Shown here: piece by piece, positions 43,446 to 52,903 of the stretch
Numbering within the stretch: position 1 is the stretch's first letter
How the letters are laid out: each line of letters opens with the position of its first letter
Assembly (NCBI GenBank): GCA_947500825.1
Contig: CANMTR010000015.1
Span: 1 to 53,004 of the forward strand
DNA length: 53,004 bases
Direction: 5' to 3'
DNA from: an uncultured Paracoccaceae bacterium
Lineage (GTDB): Bacteria > Pseudomonadota > Alphaproteobacteria > Rhodobacterales > Rhodobacteraceae
Position numbers and translations under genes: made by a program
Notes under the pieces: generated by a model
What the model was told of the DNA's origin: nothing
The model's database searches: none
The model's input: only the letters and a program-made list of their open reading frames with translations

Positions 43446-44147
43446 TCAGGTGTTGCCGGTGGCCGAGGGGATATCCACGGTGACGCCGGGGCCCATGGTC
43501 GAGCTCAGGGCGACCTGCTGCATGTAGGTGCCCTTGGCGCCGGTGGGCTTGGCGCGGCTCACCGCCTCCACGAAGGCGCGGATGTTGACGGCCAGGGCGT
43601 CGTCGTCGAACGAGGCCTTGCCGATCCCGGCATGGATCACGCCCGCCTTCTCGGCTCGGAACTGGACCTGCCCGCCCTTGGCGGCCTCCACGGCCTCTTT
43701 CACGTCCATGGTCACGGTGCCGACCTTGGGGTTCGGCATCAGGTTCCGCGGACCCAGGATCTTGCCCAGGCGGCCGACGATGGGCATCATGTCGGGCGTG
43801 GCGATGCAGCGGTCGAAGTTGATCTGCCCGGCCTGCACCTGCTCCATCAGGTCCTCGGCGCCGACGATGTCGGCCCCGGCGGACTGCGCCTCCTCGGCCT
43901 TGCCGCCACGGGCGAAGACGGCCACGCGCACGGTCTTGCCGGTGCCCGAGGGCAGCGTGACCGATCCGCGGACCATCTGGTCGGCGTGACGCGGGTCGAT
44001 CCCGAGATTCATCGCGATCTCGATCGTCTCGTCGAACTTGGAGGTCGCGTTGCGCTTCACGATCTGGATCGCGTCCTCGACGCTGAGGTTCTCCTTGCCC
44101 TCGACGGCGGCGCGCTGGTCCTTCTGGCGTTTTGTCAGCTTGGCCAT
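43446..44147 (-). CDS. rplA: 50S ribosomal protein L1
   Basis: A 233-residue L1, normal length. [20 protein letters not shown] opens it; [39 protein letters not shown] and [19 protein letters not shown] are the strongly conserved RNA-binding blocks. L1 forms the mobile stalk near the E site. Its ATG overlaps the rplK stop (TGATG). In other bacteria L1 represses its own operon by binding the leader mRNA. Confidence 0.98.
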   Translation of the reverse strand: MAKLTKRQKDQRAAVEGKENLSVEDAIQIVKRNATSKFDETIEIAMNLGIDPRHADQMVRGSVTLPSGTGKTVRVAVFARGGKAEEAQSAGADIVGAEDLMEQVQAGQINFDRCIATPDMMPIVGRLGKILGPRNLMPNPKVGTVTMDVKEAVEAAKGGQVQFRAEKAGVIHAGIGKASFDDDALAVNIRAFVEAVSRAKPTGAKGTYMQQVALSSTMGPGVTVDIPSATGNT

Positions 44148-44572
44148 CACTTCACCTCGATTCCCATGGAGGACGCGGAGCCCAGGATGATCTTCATCGC
44201 ATCCTCGACGGAATGCGCGTTCAGGTCCTTCATCTTCGCCTCGGCGATTTCGCGGACCTGGCGGACGGTGACGGTGCCCACGGTCTCGCGCGAGGGCGTC
44301 TTGGCGCCCGACTGCACCTTGGCGGCCTTCTTGAGATAGTACGACGCCGGCGGCGTCTTGATCTCCATCGTGAAGGACTTGTCCTGATAATACGTGATCA
44401 GGGTCGGGCAGGGGGCGCCCTGCTCCATCTCCTGCGTGCGCGCGTTGAACGCCTTGCAGAACTCCATGATGTTGATGCCCCGCTGGCCCAGCGCGGGCCC
44501 GACGGGCGGCGAGGGATTGGCCTGCCCCGCCTTCACCTGCAGCTTCATGCTGCCGATCTTCTTCTTGGCCAT
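44147..44572 (-). CDS. rplK: 50S ribosomal protein L11
   Basis: A 141-residue L11. [40 protein letters not shown] and the C-terminal RNA-binding end [19 protein letters not shown] are diagnostic. It binds the GTPase-associated region of 23S rRNA. ATG 44572 has GGAGG four bases upstream, preferred over an in-frame start at 44605. About 125 bases separate it from nusG. Confidence 0.98.
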   Translation of the reverse strand: MAKKKIGSMKLQVKAGQANPSPPVGPALGQRGINIMEFCKAFNARTQEMEQGAPCPTLITYYQDKSFTMEIKTPPASYYLKKAAKVQSGAKTPSRETVGTVTVRQVREIAEAKMKDLNAHSVEDAMKIILGSASSMGIEVK

Positions 44573-44697
44573 GACGGCCTCCTTCCAGGGTTCGCGGCGG
44601 GACATCCCGCCCTACAGGCACCCTCCACCGGGGGAGGGCAGTGCCGCGGTTCGGCGCGGTCCCCTGAAAAAAGGGGGGCGCCTCCCGCGTCGAACGC

Positions 44698-45231
44698 TCA
44701 GATCTCCTTGGAGACCTGAGTGTATTCCAGCTCCACCGGGGTCGCGCGGCCGAAGATGGACACCGACACCTTCAGGCGCTGGTTGCCCTCGTCCACGTCC
44801 TCGACCATGCCGTCGAAGCCCTCGAACGGGCCGTCGGTGACCTTCACCTTCTCCCCCGTGTCGAAGCTGATCTCGATCCGCGGGGACTCCTCGCCCTCCT
44901 GGACGCGGCCCAGGATCGCCTCGACCTCGGCGTCGCGCATGGGCATCGGCCGCCCCTGGGGCCCGAGGAACCCGGTCACGCGGTTGATCGAGGTGATCAG
45001 GTGATAGCCCTTGTCGGACATCTCCATGTGCACGAGCACGTAGCCCGGCATGAAGCGCCGCTCGGTCGTCACCTTCTTGCCGCGGCGGACCTCGATGACC
45101 TCCTCGGTGGGCACGAGGACCTCGTCGATCTGATCCTCCAGACCCTTCTCGGCGACGTCCGAGCGGATCTGCTCCGCGATCTTCTTCTCGAAGTTCGACA
45201 GAACGCTTACGGAATACCACCGTGCCGCCAT
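44698..45231 (-). CDS. nusG: Transcription termination/antitermination protein NusG
   Basis: A 177-residue NusG. The NGN domain begins [20 protein letters not shown] and includes [14 protein letters not shown] and [12 protein letters not shown]; the KOW domain has [20 protein letters not shown]. It couples RNA polymerase to Rho and to ribosomes. ATG 45231 matches the family start; the longer frame is not conserved. It lies in the standard secE-nusG-rplK-rplA order. No tRNA-Trp is found upstream of secE. Confidence 0.98.
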   Translation of the reverse strand: MAARWYSVSVLSNFEKKIAEQIRSDVAEKGLEDQIDEVLVPTEEVIEVRRGKKVTTERRFMPGYVLVHMEMSDKGYHLITSINRVTGFLGPQGRPMPMRDAEVEAILGRVQEGEESPRIEISFDTGEKVKVTDGPFEGFDGMVEDVDEGNQRLKVSVSIFGRATPVELEYTQVSKEI

Positions 45232-45376
45232 CTCGGATACGCCTCGTCTCGTGCCAGTGCCGTGGCCCGGACGCAGAAGCGGCGCGCAACCGATTCGATG
45301 CACGCCATGTCCGGGAAACTGGGCGCTGGATAACGGCGCGCGGCCGCGGGCGCAACCCCGTGGGCGGGGGTGTCCG

Positions 45377-45577
45377 TCAGCCCGCCAGGCGCAGCAGCGT
45401 CTCGAGCCCGGTCCGGATGAGCAGGTCGACGAAGAAGAAGAACACCGCCGTCAGCGACGCCATGATGAACACCATCACCGTCGTCAGCAGCACCTCGCGC
45501 CGGGTCGGCCAGACGACCTTCGCGATCTCGGCGCGGGTCTGCTGGATGAACTGGAACGGGTTGGTCTTGGCGGCCAT
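45377..45577 (-). CDS. secE: Preprotein translocase subunit SecE
   Basis: A 66-residue single-helix SecE: NPFQFIQQTRAEIAKVVWP precedes the membrane helix (VMVFIMASLTAVFFFFVDLL). It holds together the SecYEG channel. It is separated from nusG by 145 bases without a gene. Confidence 0.96.
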   Translation of the reverse strand: MAAKTNPFQFIQQTRAEIAKVVWPTRREVLLTTVMVFIMASLTAVFFFFVDLLIRTGLETLLRLAG

Positions 45578-45703
45578 GGGTGGTCTCCGGTCTCGACGAG
45601 GGCCAGATACGGCGACGACGCGGCGAAATCAAGCGCCGGGGTGCCAAGCCGGCCCGATCGGCCTAGACCGAGGCGGGTGGGGCGGCGACATTCGGGAGGG
45701 GCG

Positions 45704-47098
45704 ATGCTGTTCGAGATGGAGGACCTGGTGGTCCGCACGATCGCCACTTTGCCCGCGATCGTGGCGGCTTACCTGGCGATCCGCACTTCGCGCACGCCCC
45801 AGGGCGCGGTGGGGTGGATCGTCCTGATCCTGGCCTATCCGTATGTGGGCGTGCCCGCCTACGCGCTCTTCGGCTATGCCAACTACGCCAAGTTCGCCCG
45901 GCGCCGCCGGGCCTCCGATGCCAGGATCGGCGAGGCCGGGATCGATTCGCACGCCCCCGCGATCCCCGACGACCGGATGGATGTGTTCTCCCGCCTGTCC
46001 GGCAACCCGACGGTGGGCGGGTGCGACATGACCCTGCTGATCGACGGGCAGGAGACGTTCGACACCGTGTTCGCCGCCATCGCGCGCGCCGAGCACTATG
46101 TCTGCGTGCAGTACTACACGCTGGTGGATGACGAGATCGGCCGCCGCCTGCGCGACGCCCTGGTCGAGCGGGCCCGCGCGGGCGTGGACGTGTACCTGCT
46201 GCACGACGAGCTGCCGCTGATCGGCCTTCCGCGCCGCTACTGGCGCGAGGTCCGCGAGGCGGGGGTGAAGACCGCCCGCCCCAAGGGGCCGAACCGCGCC
46301 CTGGGGCCGTTCCAGTGGAACTACCGCAACCACCGCAAGCTGATCGTGGTGGACGGGACGGAGGCCTATGCCGGCGGGCTCAACTGCTCGGAGACATATG
46401 TGGGCCGGTCCTCCATCGGGCCGTGGCGCGACACCTTCGCCCGGTTCGACGGCCCCGTGGTCGACCAGCTCGAGCGCAGCTTCGCCGCCGACTGGGCCTG
46501 GGCCACGGATGTGGACCTGCGCGACACGTTCCGCCCCGCGCCGCAGGCGGGCGAGATGCGCGCCGTGGCCCTGCCCATCGCGCCCACCGACGAGCTGAAC
46601 ACCGGCAACCTCTACTTCGTCACCCTCGCCCAGCGGGCGCGGCGGCGGCTGTGGATCACCACGCCCTACTTCGTGCCCGACGCCGAGGTGATGGCCGCAC
46701 TGCAGCTCGCCGCCCTGCGCGGCGTCGACGTGAAGATCCTCGTGCCAGACGTGATCGACCACTACCTTCCCTACTGGGCGGCCTATGCCTATTTCGACGA
46801 GCTGCGCCAGGCGGGGGGCGAGATCTGGCGCTACACCCCCGCCTTCACCCACCAGAAGGTGGCGCTGGTGGACGACGACATCTGTTCCGTGGGCTCGGTC
46901 AATCTCGACGTGCGGTCGGGATTGCTGAACTTCGAGCTGACCGTCGTGGTCGAGAGCCGCAAGGCCGCGCAAGCGGTGGAGGAGATGCTGGTGCGCGACT
47001 TCGACAACGCGACCCTGATGACCGAGGACCTCTCGGCGCAGCCCGCATGGCTGAGGGTGGCGGCGCGTGTCTCGCGACTGATGGCGCCGCAACTGTGA
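45704..47098 (+). CDS. cls: Cardiolipin synthase (phospholipase D family)
   Basis: A 464-residue inner-membrane enzyme. Two N-terminal membrane segments (TIATLPAIVAAYLAIRT, GWIVLILAYPYVGVPAYALF) form the PLDc_N domain. Two HKD motifs follow: HRKLIVVDGTEAYAGGLN and HQKVALVDDDICSVGSVN. It joins two phosphatidylglycerol molecules, or PG and PE, into cardiolipin. ATG 45704 lies behind GGGAGGGG. Its stop overlaps the GTG start of the next gene. Confidence 0.93.
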   Translation: MLFEMEDLVVRTIATLPAIVAAYLAIRTSRTPQGAVGWIVLILAYPYVGVPAYALFGYANYAKFARRRRASDARIGEAGIDSHAPAIPDDRMDVFSRLSGNPTVGGCDMTLLIDGQETFDTVFAAIARAEHYVCVQYYTLVDDEIGRRLRDALVERARAGVDVYLLHDELPLIGLPRRYWREVREAGVKTARPKGPNRALGPFQWNYRNHRKLIVVDGTEAYAGGLNCSETYVGRSSIGPWRDTFARFDGPVVDQLERSFAADWAWATDVDLRDTFRPAPQAGEMRAVALPIAPTDELNTGNLYFVTLAQRARRRLWITTPYFVPDAEVMAALQLAALRGVDVKILVPDVIDHYLPYWAAYAYFDELRQAGGEIWRYTPAFTHQKVALVDDDICSVGSVNLDVRSGLLNFELTVVVESRKAAQAVEEMLVRDFDNATLMTEDLSAQPAWLRVAARVSRLMAPQL

Positions 47099-47775
47099 TC
47101 CGCGTCGCCTCCTACAACATCCGCAAGGCGGTGGGGCTCGACTGGCGGCGTGACCCGCACCGGATCGCCCGTGTGATCAGGGCGCTCGACGCCGACATCG
47201 TCGCCCTGCAGGAGGTCGACAAGCGGCTGGGGGCCCGGCCCGCCGCCCTGCCGCCCGAGGCGGTGGCGGAGACCGGGCTCGCCCCGGTGGCGGTGGCCAA
47301 CGGTCCGAGCCTGGGCTGGCACGGCAACGCGATCCTGGTCCGTCCCGGCTGGGCCTGCCACGACCTGCGGCGGGTGGACCTGCCGGGGATCGAGCCGCGC
47401 GGCGCGCTCCTCTCCCGGATCGACACGCCCGGCGGGCCGCTATGGCTCGCAGCGACCCATCTGGGCCTCGACCGGTTCAGCCGCCAGCGCCAGATCCGGG
47501 CGATCCTGTCGGCGCTCGGCCCCGAGCGGCTGGGCCGGGCGGTGATCCTGGGCGACATGAACGAGTGGTCCCGCAGCCGCGGCTTCGCGCCGCTCTCGGC
47601 CTTCGACGTGCGCGCGCCGGGGCGCAGCTTCCACGCGGCGCGGCCCGTGGCCCCGCTCGACCGGATCGCCCTGGGGCCCGGCTGGCGCGCGGAGGAGGAA
47701 GGGGTGTTCGACGCCGCGCCGGCCTCCCGCGCCTCCGATCACCTGCCGGTCTGGGTGCGGATCGCGCCCCTCTAG
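47095..47775 (+). CDS. Endonuclease/exonuclease/phosphatase (EEP) family protein
   Basis: A 226-residue EEP-fold protein. ASYNIRKAVGLDW, IVALQEVDKR (metal Glu), WLAATHLGL, VILGDMNEWSRSR and ASDHLPVWVRI are the family motifs in order. It is of the small cytosolic type frequently coupled to cardiolipin synthase, so a phospholipid- or inositol-phosphate-related phosphodiesterase role is possible, but a DNase role cannot be excluded. GTG 47095 overlaps the cls TGA (GTGA). Four bases of its 3' end overlap the convergent torD-like gene. Confidence 0.87.
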   Translation: MIRVASYNIRKAVGLDWRRDPHRIARVIRALDADIVALQEVDKRLGARPAALPPEAVAETGLAPVAVANGPSLGWHGNAILVRPGWACHDLRRVDLPGIEPRGALLSRIDTPGGPLWLAATHLGLDRFSRQRQIRAILSALGPERLGRAVILGDMNEWSRSRGFAPLSAFDVRAPGRSFHAARPVAPLDRIALGPGWRAEEEGVFDAAPASRASDHLPVWVRIAPL

Positions 47776-48374
47776 AGGTCGAACGCCTCCGCCTCGATCT
47801 CCATGAACGCCACGCCCAGGGTGCCCACCCCGGCATAGAGCACGGCGTTGTCGGCGGCCTCCAGGTCGGCGAAGAAGCGCGGGCCCCAGGGGGCCAGATG
47901 CTTGACGAAGAACGCCTTCTGCGCCTCGATCGGGGCCACCGCGCCGTAGCGGCCGTCGATCAGCCCGGCCATCATCTCGCAGATCGAGGCGATGTGGTCC
48001 TCGGGCTCGGACACGTTCTCGGCCCGCACGATCCCGATGCGGCCCATGTCGCCGCGCAGCCGCGCCAGCGGCTTGTCGTGGAGATTGCCGGTCAGGTAAT
48101 GGCTGGCGAAGGGCAGAAGCTCCCCCCGCCCCAACCCGATGAAGAGGCGCGTGTATTCGCGCTCGGCCTCGGCGGCGCCGGTGCGGGCCGCGTCGGCCGC
48201 GATCTCGGCCACGGCGCGGCCGATCCGCGTCTCCTCGTCGCCGGGCAGCGCGGCGCACCGGCCCAGCAGTTCGGCGCCCGGCGGCGCGGCCAGGAGCGTG
48301 GCGAGGAAGTCGTAGACCTCCGCGCGCGCGGCGTCCTCGGGGGCGATGGATGCGGTCTGGGGCGCGGCGGTCAA
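47772..48374 (-). CDS. TorD/DmsD-family molecular chaperone
   Basis: A 200-residue all-helical redox-enzyme maturation chaperone. RAEVYDFLATLLAAPPGAEL, EREYTRLFIGLGRGELLPFA, SHYLTGNLHDKPLARLRGDM and EPEDHIASICEMMAGLI carry the family Y-x-x-L-F-x-G and E-P-x-D-H motifs. Such proteins hold the apo form of a molybdoenzyme until cofactor insertion. It starts with TTG at 48374, supported by AGGAGG seven bases upstream and overlapping the DUF3306 stop. With DUF3306 and the polyferredoxin it belongs to a formate dehydrogenase accessory set; the dehydrogenase itself is not in the window. Confidence 0.87.
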   Translation of the reverse strand: MTAAPQTASIAPEDAARAEVYDFLATLLAAPPGAELLGRCAALPGDEETRIGRAVAEIAADAARTGAAEAEREYTRLFIGLGRGELLPFASHYLTGNLHDKPLARLRGDMGRIGIVRAENVSEPEDHIASICEMMAGLIDGRYGAVAPIEAQKAFFVKHLAPWGPRFFADLEAADNAVLYAGVGTLGVAFMEIEAEAFDL

Positions 48375-48955
48375 CGGCTGTCCTCCTCGAAGTGGAACGT
48401 CATGCGGCGGGGCAGGGGGGAGGCCTCCTCCGGCTCCTCGTCTTCGGCGATGTCTTCGGCCATGGCCATGGCCGGGGGATCGTCGGGCGCCGTCTGCGGC
48501 TCTGCTTCGGGGGCCGCCTCGGCGGGCGGGGCCTCCTCCGGGGCCTCCGCCTCGGCCTCCATCTTCCGCTCCAGCGCCTTGGCGGCGCGGTCGCGCAGCC
48601 CGGCCCAGCCGCTCGCGTCGGGGCGCACGTTGACGGCGGCGTCGGTGTAGTCGTCGTCGTAGTCCTGCAGCCCGTCGGGCGGCGACAGGTGCGGGTGGGC
48701 GCGGAAGAGCGCCCTGATCGCCCGCCGCCGGAGCCGCGCGGGGATCTCGCGGGCCATGAAGCGGGCGGCGTCGGCCGGTGTCAGGGTGTCGGGGTCGGGC
48801 AGCCCCAGGGCCTGCAGGATCTCGTCGTCGCTGCGCTCCTCGAGCGCCTGGGCCTCGGCGCCGGCGCGGACCTCCTCGGCGGCGGCGTCCTCGCGGCGTT
48901 CCTCGCGGGCGACGGCGCGCCGGCGGCGGGACCAGAAATCGGATCTCTCGGGCAT
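48371..48955 (-). CDS. DUF3306-domain protein
   Basis: A 194-residue soluble protein with the DUF3306 layout: SDFWSRRRRAVAREE at the start, TPADAARFMAREIPARLRRR, ALFRAHPHLSPPDGLQDYDD and DYTDAAV in the middle. A low-complexity Ala/Glu/Pro tail runs from about 130 to the end (EEAPPAEAAPEAEPQTAPDD). DUF3306 genes regularly sit between DUF3305 and torD-like genes beside formate dehydrogenase; DUF3305 was not found here. ATG 48955 has GAGGTG upstream. Biochemical role unknown. Confidence 0.82.
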   Translation of the reverse strand: MPERSDFWSRRRRAVAREERREDAAAEEVRAGAEAQALEERSDDEILQALGLPDPDTLTPADAARFMAREIPARLRRRAIRALFRAHPHLSPPDGLQDYDDDYTDAAVNVRPDASGWAGLRDRAAKALERKMEAEAEAPEEAPPAEAAPEAEPQTAPDDPPAMAMAEDIAEDEEPEEASPLPRRMTFHFEEDSR

Positions 48956-49103
48956 GTCGCACCTCCAGCCCCCATGATGGGGGGCCGGGCGCCGGGAATG
49001 AAGCCCCGAACGCGCGCCGCCGACGCACGGGAACGTGCGCGGTTTCAGGTGGAACAGCCGCGCGCCCTTCCGTAGCCTCGCCGTCCGGACGAGAGGAGAC
49101 ACG

Positions 49104-51080
49104 ATGACCGAGACCGTCCTGCTGTGCGACTGCCTTGGCAGCCAGAGGATCGACCGCGACCGGCTGACCGAGGGATCGGGGCGCCCCTGTTCGGAGGTGG
49201 CGACCCATCTGTGCGGGCGGCAATCGGGCCGCGTGGCCGAGGCTCTGCGCGCCGGCGGGCCGGTCACCGTCGCCTGCGAGCAGGAGCGCGCCACCTTCGA
49301 GGCGCTGGCCGACGACCTGGAGGTCGATCCGCCCGCCCTGGTGGACCTGCGCGACCGCGCCGGGTGGAGCGACGATCCCAGGGACGTGTCGCCCAAGCAG
49401 GCCGCGCTGCTGGCCGACGCCGCCCTCGTGGCACCCCTGCCGCGCCTCCTCGACGTGGAGAGCGGCGGCACCTGCCTGGTGATCGGGGCGTCCGAGGTCG
49501 CCGTTCCGGCGGCCGAGCGGCTCTCGGGCACGCTCGCGGTGACCTGCCTGCTGACGGACGCGGCCGATCCGCCCGACACCCGCGCCTTCGACGTGATCCA
49601 CGGCCGCCTGCGCCGGGCCACCGGCTCGCTGGGGCGTTTCGAGGTCGCGATCGACGGGTTCCGCGAGGTGATCGCGGGCGGGCGCGGCACGTTCGACCTC
49701 ACCGCGCCTCGCGACGGGGCGGCGAGCGCCTGCGACGTGATCGTGGACCTCTCGGGCGAGGCGCCGCTCTTTCCCGCCCACGAGAAGCGCGAGGGGTACC
49801 TGCGCGCCGATCCGGGCCGCCCCGCGGCCGTCTTCGACGTCCTGTGGGAGGCGAGCCAGCTCACCGGGACCTTCGAGCAGCCCGTCTTCGTGGCGCTGGA
49901 GCCCGCGATCTGCGCCCATTCCCGCGCCCGGCAGACGGGCTGCACCCGCTGCCTCGACGCCTGCCCGACGGGGGCGATCGTGCCCGACGGCGACCACGTG
50001 GCGGTCGATCCGCATGTCTGCGCGGGCTGCGGGGCGTGCTCGTCGCTCTGCCCCTCGGGTGCGATCAGCTACGACGCGCCGCCCGTGGCCCATGTCATGC
50101 GCCGGATCTCCACCCTGGCGTCGACCTACCGCCGGGCGGGGGGCGTCCGGCCGCGCCTTCTCGTCCACGACGAGGGGCACGGGCGCGAGATGATCGACCT
50201 GGCTGCGCGCCACGGCGCGGGGCTGCCCGCCGACGTGATCCCGATGGCGATGCCCGCGCTCGCCGCCTTCGGCCATGCCGAGGCGCTGGCCGCGCGCGCC
50301 TCCGGCTTCGCCGACGTCTCGCTCCTCCTCGCGCCGAGATCCGATCGCGCGACGCTGGCGCAGGAGGCGGAGCTGGCCTGCGCCATGGACGGCCCGGCGG
50401 CCTTGCGCCTGCTGGACGTGGCCGATCCCGACGCGCTGCCCGGCGCGCTGGGCGACGGCCCCGGTGCCGCGCCCGAGCCGATGCTGCCCATGGGCTCGCG
50501 CCGGCAGGTCGCCCGGATGGCCGCCAAGGCGCTGACGGCGGGTGCCATGACACCTCTGCCGGAGCACGCCCCCTACGGCGCGGTGCTGGTGGACCAGGAC
50601 GCCTGCACCCTGTGCATGGCCTGCGTGCCCCACTGCCCCTCGGGCGCCCTGGCCGACAACCCCGACAAGCCGCAGCTCCTGTTCCAGGAGGAGGCGTGCC
50701 TGCAATGCGGGCTGTGCGAGACGATCTGCCCCGAGGACGCGATCCGGCTGGAGCCGCGGATGAACGCGGGCGACGACGCCCTGTCGCAGACCGTCCTCAA
50801 CGAGGAGGAGCCGTTCCACTGCGTGGAGTGCGGCAAGCCCTTCGGCGTCGCCTCCACCATCGAGCGGATCACCGAGAAGCTCGCCGGAAACCACGCCATG
50901 TTCGCCAACCCGCAGGCGGTGCGGCTGATCCAGATGTGCGACGATTGCCGGGTCAAGAGCCAGATGCACGACGGGATGCTGTCGGGCCCGCCCAAGCCCC
51001 TGCCGCGCACCTCGGCCGACTACGGCCAGCCCGAGGACGCGGTGCAGGTGCCCAAGCGCGGCAAGAAGCGCAAGATCTGA
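49104..51080 (+). CDS. Polyferredoxin-like 4Fe-4S protein of formate dehydrogenase accessory clusters
   Basis: A 658-residue iron-sulfur protein. Four 4Fe-4S sites come in two pairs: CTRCLDACP (about 280) with CAGCGACSSLCP (about 306), and CTLCMACVPHCP (about 501) with CLQCGLCETICP (about 533). A C-terminal CVECGK...CDDCR arrangement may bind zinc or another metal. The N-terminal 270 residues contain further cysteines (LLCDCLGSQ, VTVACEQE) and a Rossmann-like core without an obvious ligand motif. It probably passes electrons or assembles cofactor for a formate dehydrogenase. GAGAGGAG precedes ATG 49104. It is divergent from the DUF3306-torD pair. Confidence 0.85.
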   Translation: MTETVLLCDCLGSQRIDRDRLTEGSGRPCSEVATHLCGRQSGRVAEALRAGGPVTVACEQERATFEALADDLEVDPPALVDLRDRAGWSDDPRDVSPKQAALLADAALVAPLPRLLDVESGGTCLVIGASEVAVPAAERLSGTLAVTCLLTDAADPPDTRAFDVIHGRLRRATGSLGRFEVAIDGFREVIAGGRGTFDLTAPRDGAASACDVIVDLSGEAPLFPAHEKREGYLRADPGRPAAVFDVLWEASQLTGTFEQPVFVALEPAICAHSRARQTGCTRCLDACPTGAIVPDGDHVAVDPHVCAGCGACSSLCPSGAISYDAPPVAHVMRRISTLASTYRRAGGVRPRLLVHDEGHGREMIDLAARHGAGLPADVIPMAMPALAAFGHAEALAARASGFADVSLLLAPRSDRATLAQEAELACAMDGPAALRLLDVADPDALPGALGDGPGAAPEPMLPMGSRRQVARMAAKALTAGAMTPLPEHAPYGAVLVDQDACTLCMACVPHCPSGALADNPDKPQLLFQEEACLQCGLCETICPEDAIRLEPRMNAGDDALSQTVLNEEEPFHCVECGKPFGVASTIERITEKLAGNHAMFANPQAVRLIQMCDDCRVKSQMHDGMLSGPPKPLPRTSADYGQPEDAVQVPKRGKKRKI

Positions 51081-51144
51081 TCCCGTTGTAACGGGGCCGC
51101 GCCGCCTTTACGTCGGCCCGGAAGCCGTATCCGAGGAGGATGGG

Positions 51145-51348
51145 ATGGACGACGAGTTCAACATGTCGATGCGCAAGTTCCTCAAGCAGGTGGGCGTCAC
51201 CTCGCAGCAGGCCATCGAGGAGGCCATGCGCGCCGCCGGCCCCGAGACGGCCGGCAAGACCTACGAGGCCAAGGTCGTGCTGACGATCGACGGGCTGGAC
51301 CTGCGCCACGAGATCGACGGTACGATCAAGGGGCAGGCCCAGGAATGA
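51145..51348 (+). CDS. DUF6494-type small protein
   Basis: 67 residues, MDDEFNMSMRKFLKQVGVTS then QQAIEEAMRAAG, which I recognise as a short alphaproteobacterial conserved family (DUF6494). An N-terminal helical region is followed by two strands (AKVVLTIDGLDLRHEIDGTI). Its stop overlaps the mrp start (ATGA at 51345-51348), so it is translated together with Mrp and may assist it. GAGGAGG lies upstream of the ATG. Confidence 0.75.
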   Translation: MDDEFNMSMRKFLKQVGVTSQQAIEEAMRAAGPETAGKTYEAKVVLTIDGLDLRHEIDGTIKGQAQE

Positions 51349-52427
51349 GCCTGTCGAAAGAGGATATCGAGGCCGCGCTGGCGGGCATCGCCGACCCCGG
51401 AACGGGGGGCGACATCGTCTCCGCGGGCCGCGTCAAGGCGCTCAACGTGGACGGCGAGGCCGTGCGCTTCGTGCTCGAGGTGCCCGGCGAGCTGGGCAAG
51501 GCGTTCGAGCGCGTGCGCGCCGAGGCCGAGGCGCGCGTCAAGGCGCTGGGCGCCTCCAGCGTGTCGGCGGTGATGACCGCCCATTCGGAGAAGGCGCCGC
51601 CCGACCTCAAGGGTAGCGGCGGTGGCGGCGGCGGCGGGCAGAAGAAGCCCGCCCAGACGCCCGAGAAGATCCCCGGGATCGACCGCATCATCGCGGTGGC
51701 CTCGGGCAAGGGTGGCGTGGGCAAGTCCACCGTGTCCGCGAATCTCGCCTGCGCGCTGGCGGCCGAGGGGCGCCGCGTGGGCCTGCTGGACGCCGACGTC
51801 TATGGCCCGTCGCAGCCGCGCATGATGGGCGTGTCCGGCCGCCCCGCGAGCCCCGACGGCAAGACCATCCTGCCCATGCGCAACCACGGCGTCACCATGA
51901 TGTCGATCGGGTTGATGATCGGCGAGGGGCAGGCGGTGGTCTGGCGCGGGCCGATGCTCATGGGGGCGCTCCAGCAGATGCTGATGCAGGTGCAGTGGGG
52001 CGCCCTCGACGTGCTGATCGTGGACCTGCCGCCCGGCACCGGCGACGTGACCCTGAGCCTGGCGCAGAAGGCCGAGCTCGACGGGGCCATCGTCGTCTCC
52101 ACGCCCCAGGACGTGGCGCTCCTGGACGCGCGCAAGGGGATCGACATGTTCAACCAGCTCAAGACGCCGATCCTGGGCATGATCGAGAACATGAGCACCC
52201 ATATCTGCTCCAACTGCGGCCACGAGGAGCACCTCTTCGGCCATGGGGGCGTGGCGCGGGAGGCCGAGAAGATCGGCGTGCCGCTCCTGGGGGAGATCCC
52301 GCTCCATCTCGACATCCGCACGGCCGCGGACGGCGGTGCGCCGATCGTGGTGTCGAAGCCCGACAGCGCCCAGGCGCAGTCGTTCCGCGACATCGCGCGC
52401 AGGTTGGTGGCGCAGGGGGTGGCGTGA
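51345..52427 (+). CDS. mrp: Mrp/NBP35-family iron-sulfur carrier ATPase
   Basis: A 360-residue ApbC/Mrp protein. The N-terminal DUF59 (MIP18-like) domain spans about 1-85. A glycine run (GSGGGGGGG) forms a linker. The deviant Walker A is SGKGGVGKST, followed by DADVYGPSQPRMMG, DLPPGTGDVTLSLAQ and the dimer-bridging cluster motif CSNCG. It loads 4Fe-4S clusters onto target enzymes. Neighbouring iron-sulfur and molybdoenzyme accessory genes make a role in formate dehydrogenase maturation plausible, but Mrp is also a general housekeeping protein. Confidence 0.93.
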   Translation: MSLSKEDIEAALAGIADPGTGGDIVSAGRVKALNVDGEAVRFVLEVPGELGKAFERVRAEAEARVKALGASSVSAVMTAHSEKAPPDLKGSGGGGGGGQKKPAQTPEKIPGIDRIIAVASGKGGVGKSTVSANLACALAAEGRRVGLLDADVYGPSQPRMMGVSGRPASPDGKTILPMRNHGVTMMSIGLMIGEGQAVVWRGPMLMGALQQMLMQVQWGALDVLIVDLPPGTGDVTLSLAQKAELDGAIVVSTPQDVALLDARKGIDMFNQLKTPILGMIENMSTHICSNCGHEEHLFGHGGVAREAEKIGVPLLGEIPLHLDIRTAADGGAPIVVSKPDSAQAQSFRDIARRLVAQGVA

Positions 52428-52903
52428 TGCAGCTCGCCCGCGCGGTGCATCTGGACGAGAGCGACACGCTCGTCTTCGAGCGTCCCGCCAGGACGGGAGA
52501 ATGGTGCATCCCGGGCGGCTTCGCCTTCGCCGATCTCGGCCCCGAGCCCTTGGAGGGGAAGGCCAAGCAGGCCTTCTCCAACGGGTGGCTGGGGGTAGAG
52601 ACGTTCGGCCGCGTCTCCATCGTGGCGATCGCGCGGATCGAGGCGGCGGAGATGGCGCGGCTGATCGACAACCTCGCGCGGCACTTCGTGGAGGCCTACG
52701 GCGCGCCGGACGTGGAATCGGCGCGCCCCGTGGCCCAGGAGCAGGTGGAGGACATGGCCGAGCTCTGCGCCGACCACGACCAGAACACCCTGCTGGCCGT
52801 GAGCCGGGAAATGACCGGGTCGGGGGTGCGCGAAACCTTCCGCTCGATCCCCGCGCCGGAGGCTGACCTGAGCCAGTTCGCCGTCCACGGGGATGCGGAG
52901 TAG
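52427..52903 (+). CDS. Small conserved protein downstream of mrp (DUF6505-like)
   Basis: A 158-residue soluble protein beginning MQLARAVHLDESDTLVFERP and containing EWCIPGGFAFADLGP, FSNGWLGVETFGRVSIVAIA and LARHFVEAYGAPD. I associate it with a family (DUF6505) seen next to Mrp and DUF6494 genes, from memory and without a search. ATG overlaps the mrp stop (TGATG). The trio DUF6494-mrp-this gene is thus one translationally coupled operon. Function unknown. Confidence 0.7.
   Translation: MQLARAVHLDESDTLVFERPARTGEWCIPGGFAFADLGPEPLEGKAKQAFSNGWLGVETFGRVSIVAIARIEAAEMARLIDNLARHFVEAYGAPDVESARPVAQEQVEDMAELCADHDQNTLLAVSREMTGSGVRETFRSIPAPEADLSQFAVHGDAE

Noticed and set aside
45232-45376. tRNA-Trp between secE and nusG
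   Set aside because: The stretch contains GATTCGAT-like text but no cloverleaf or acceptor stem could be drawn.
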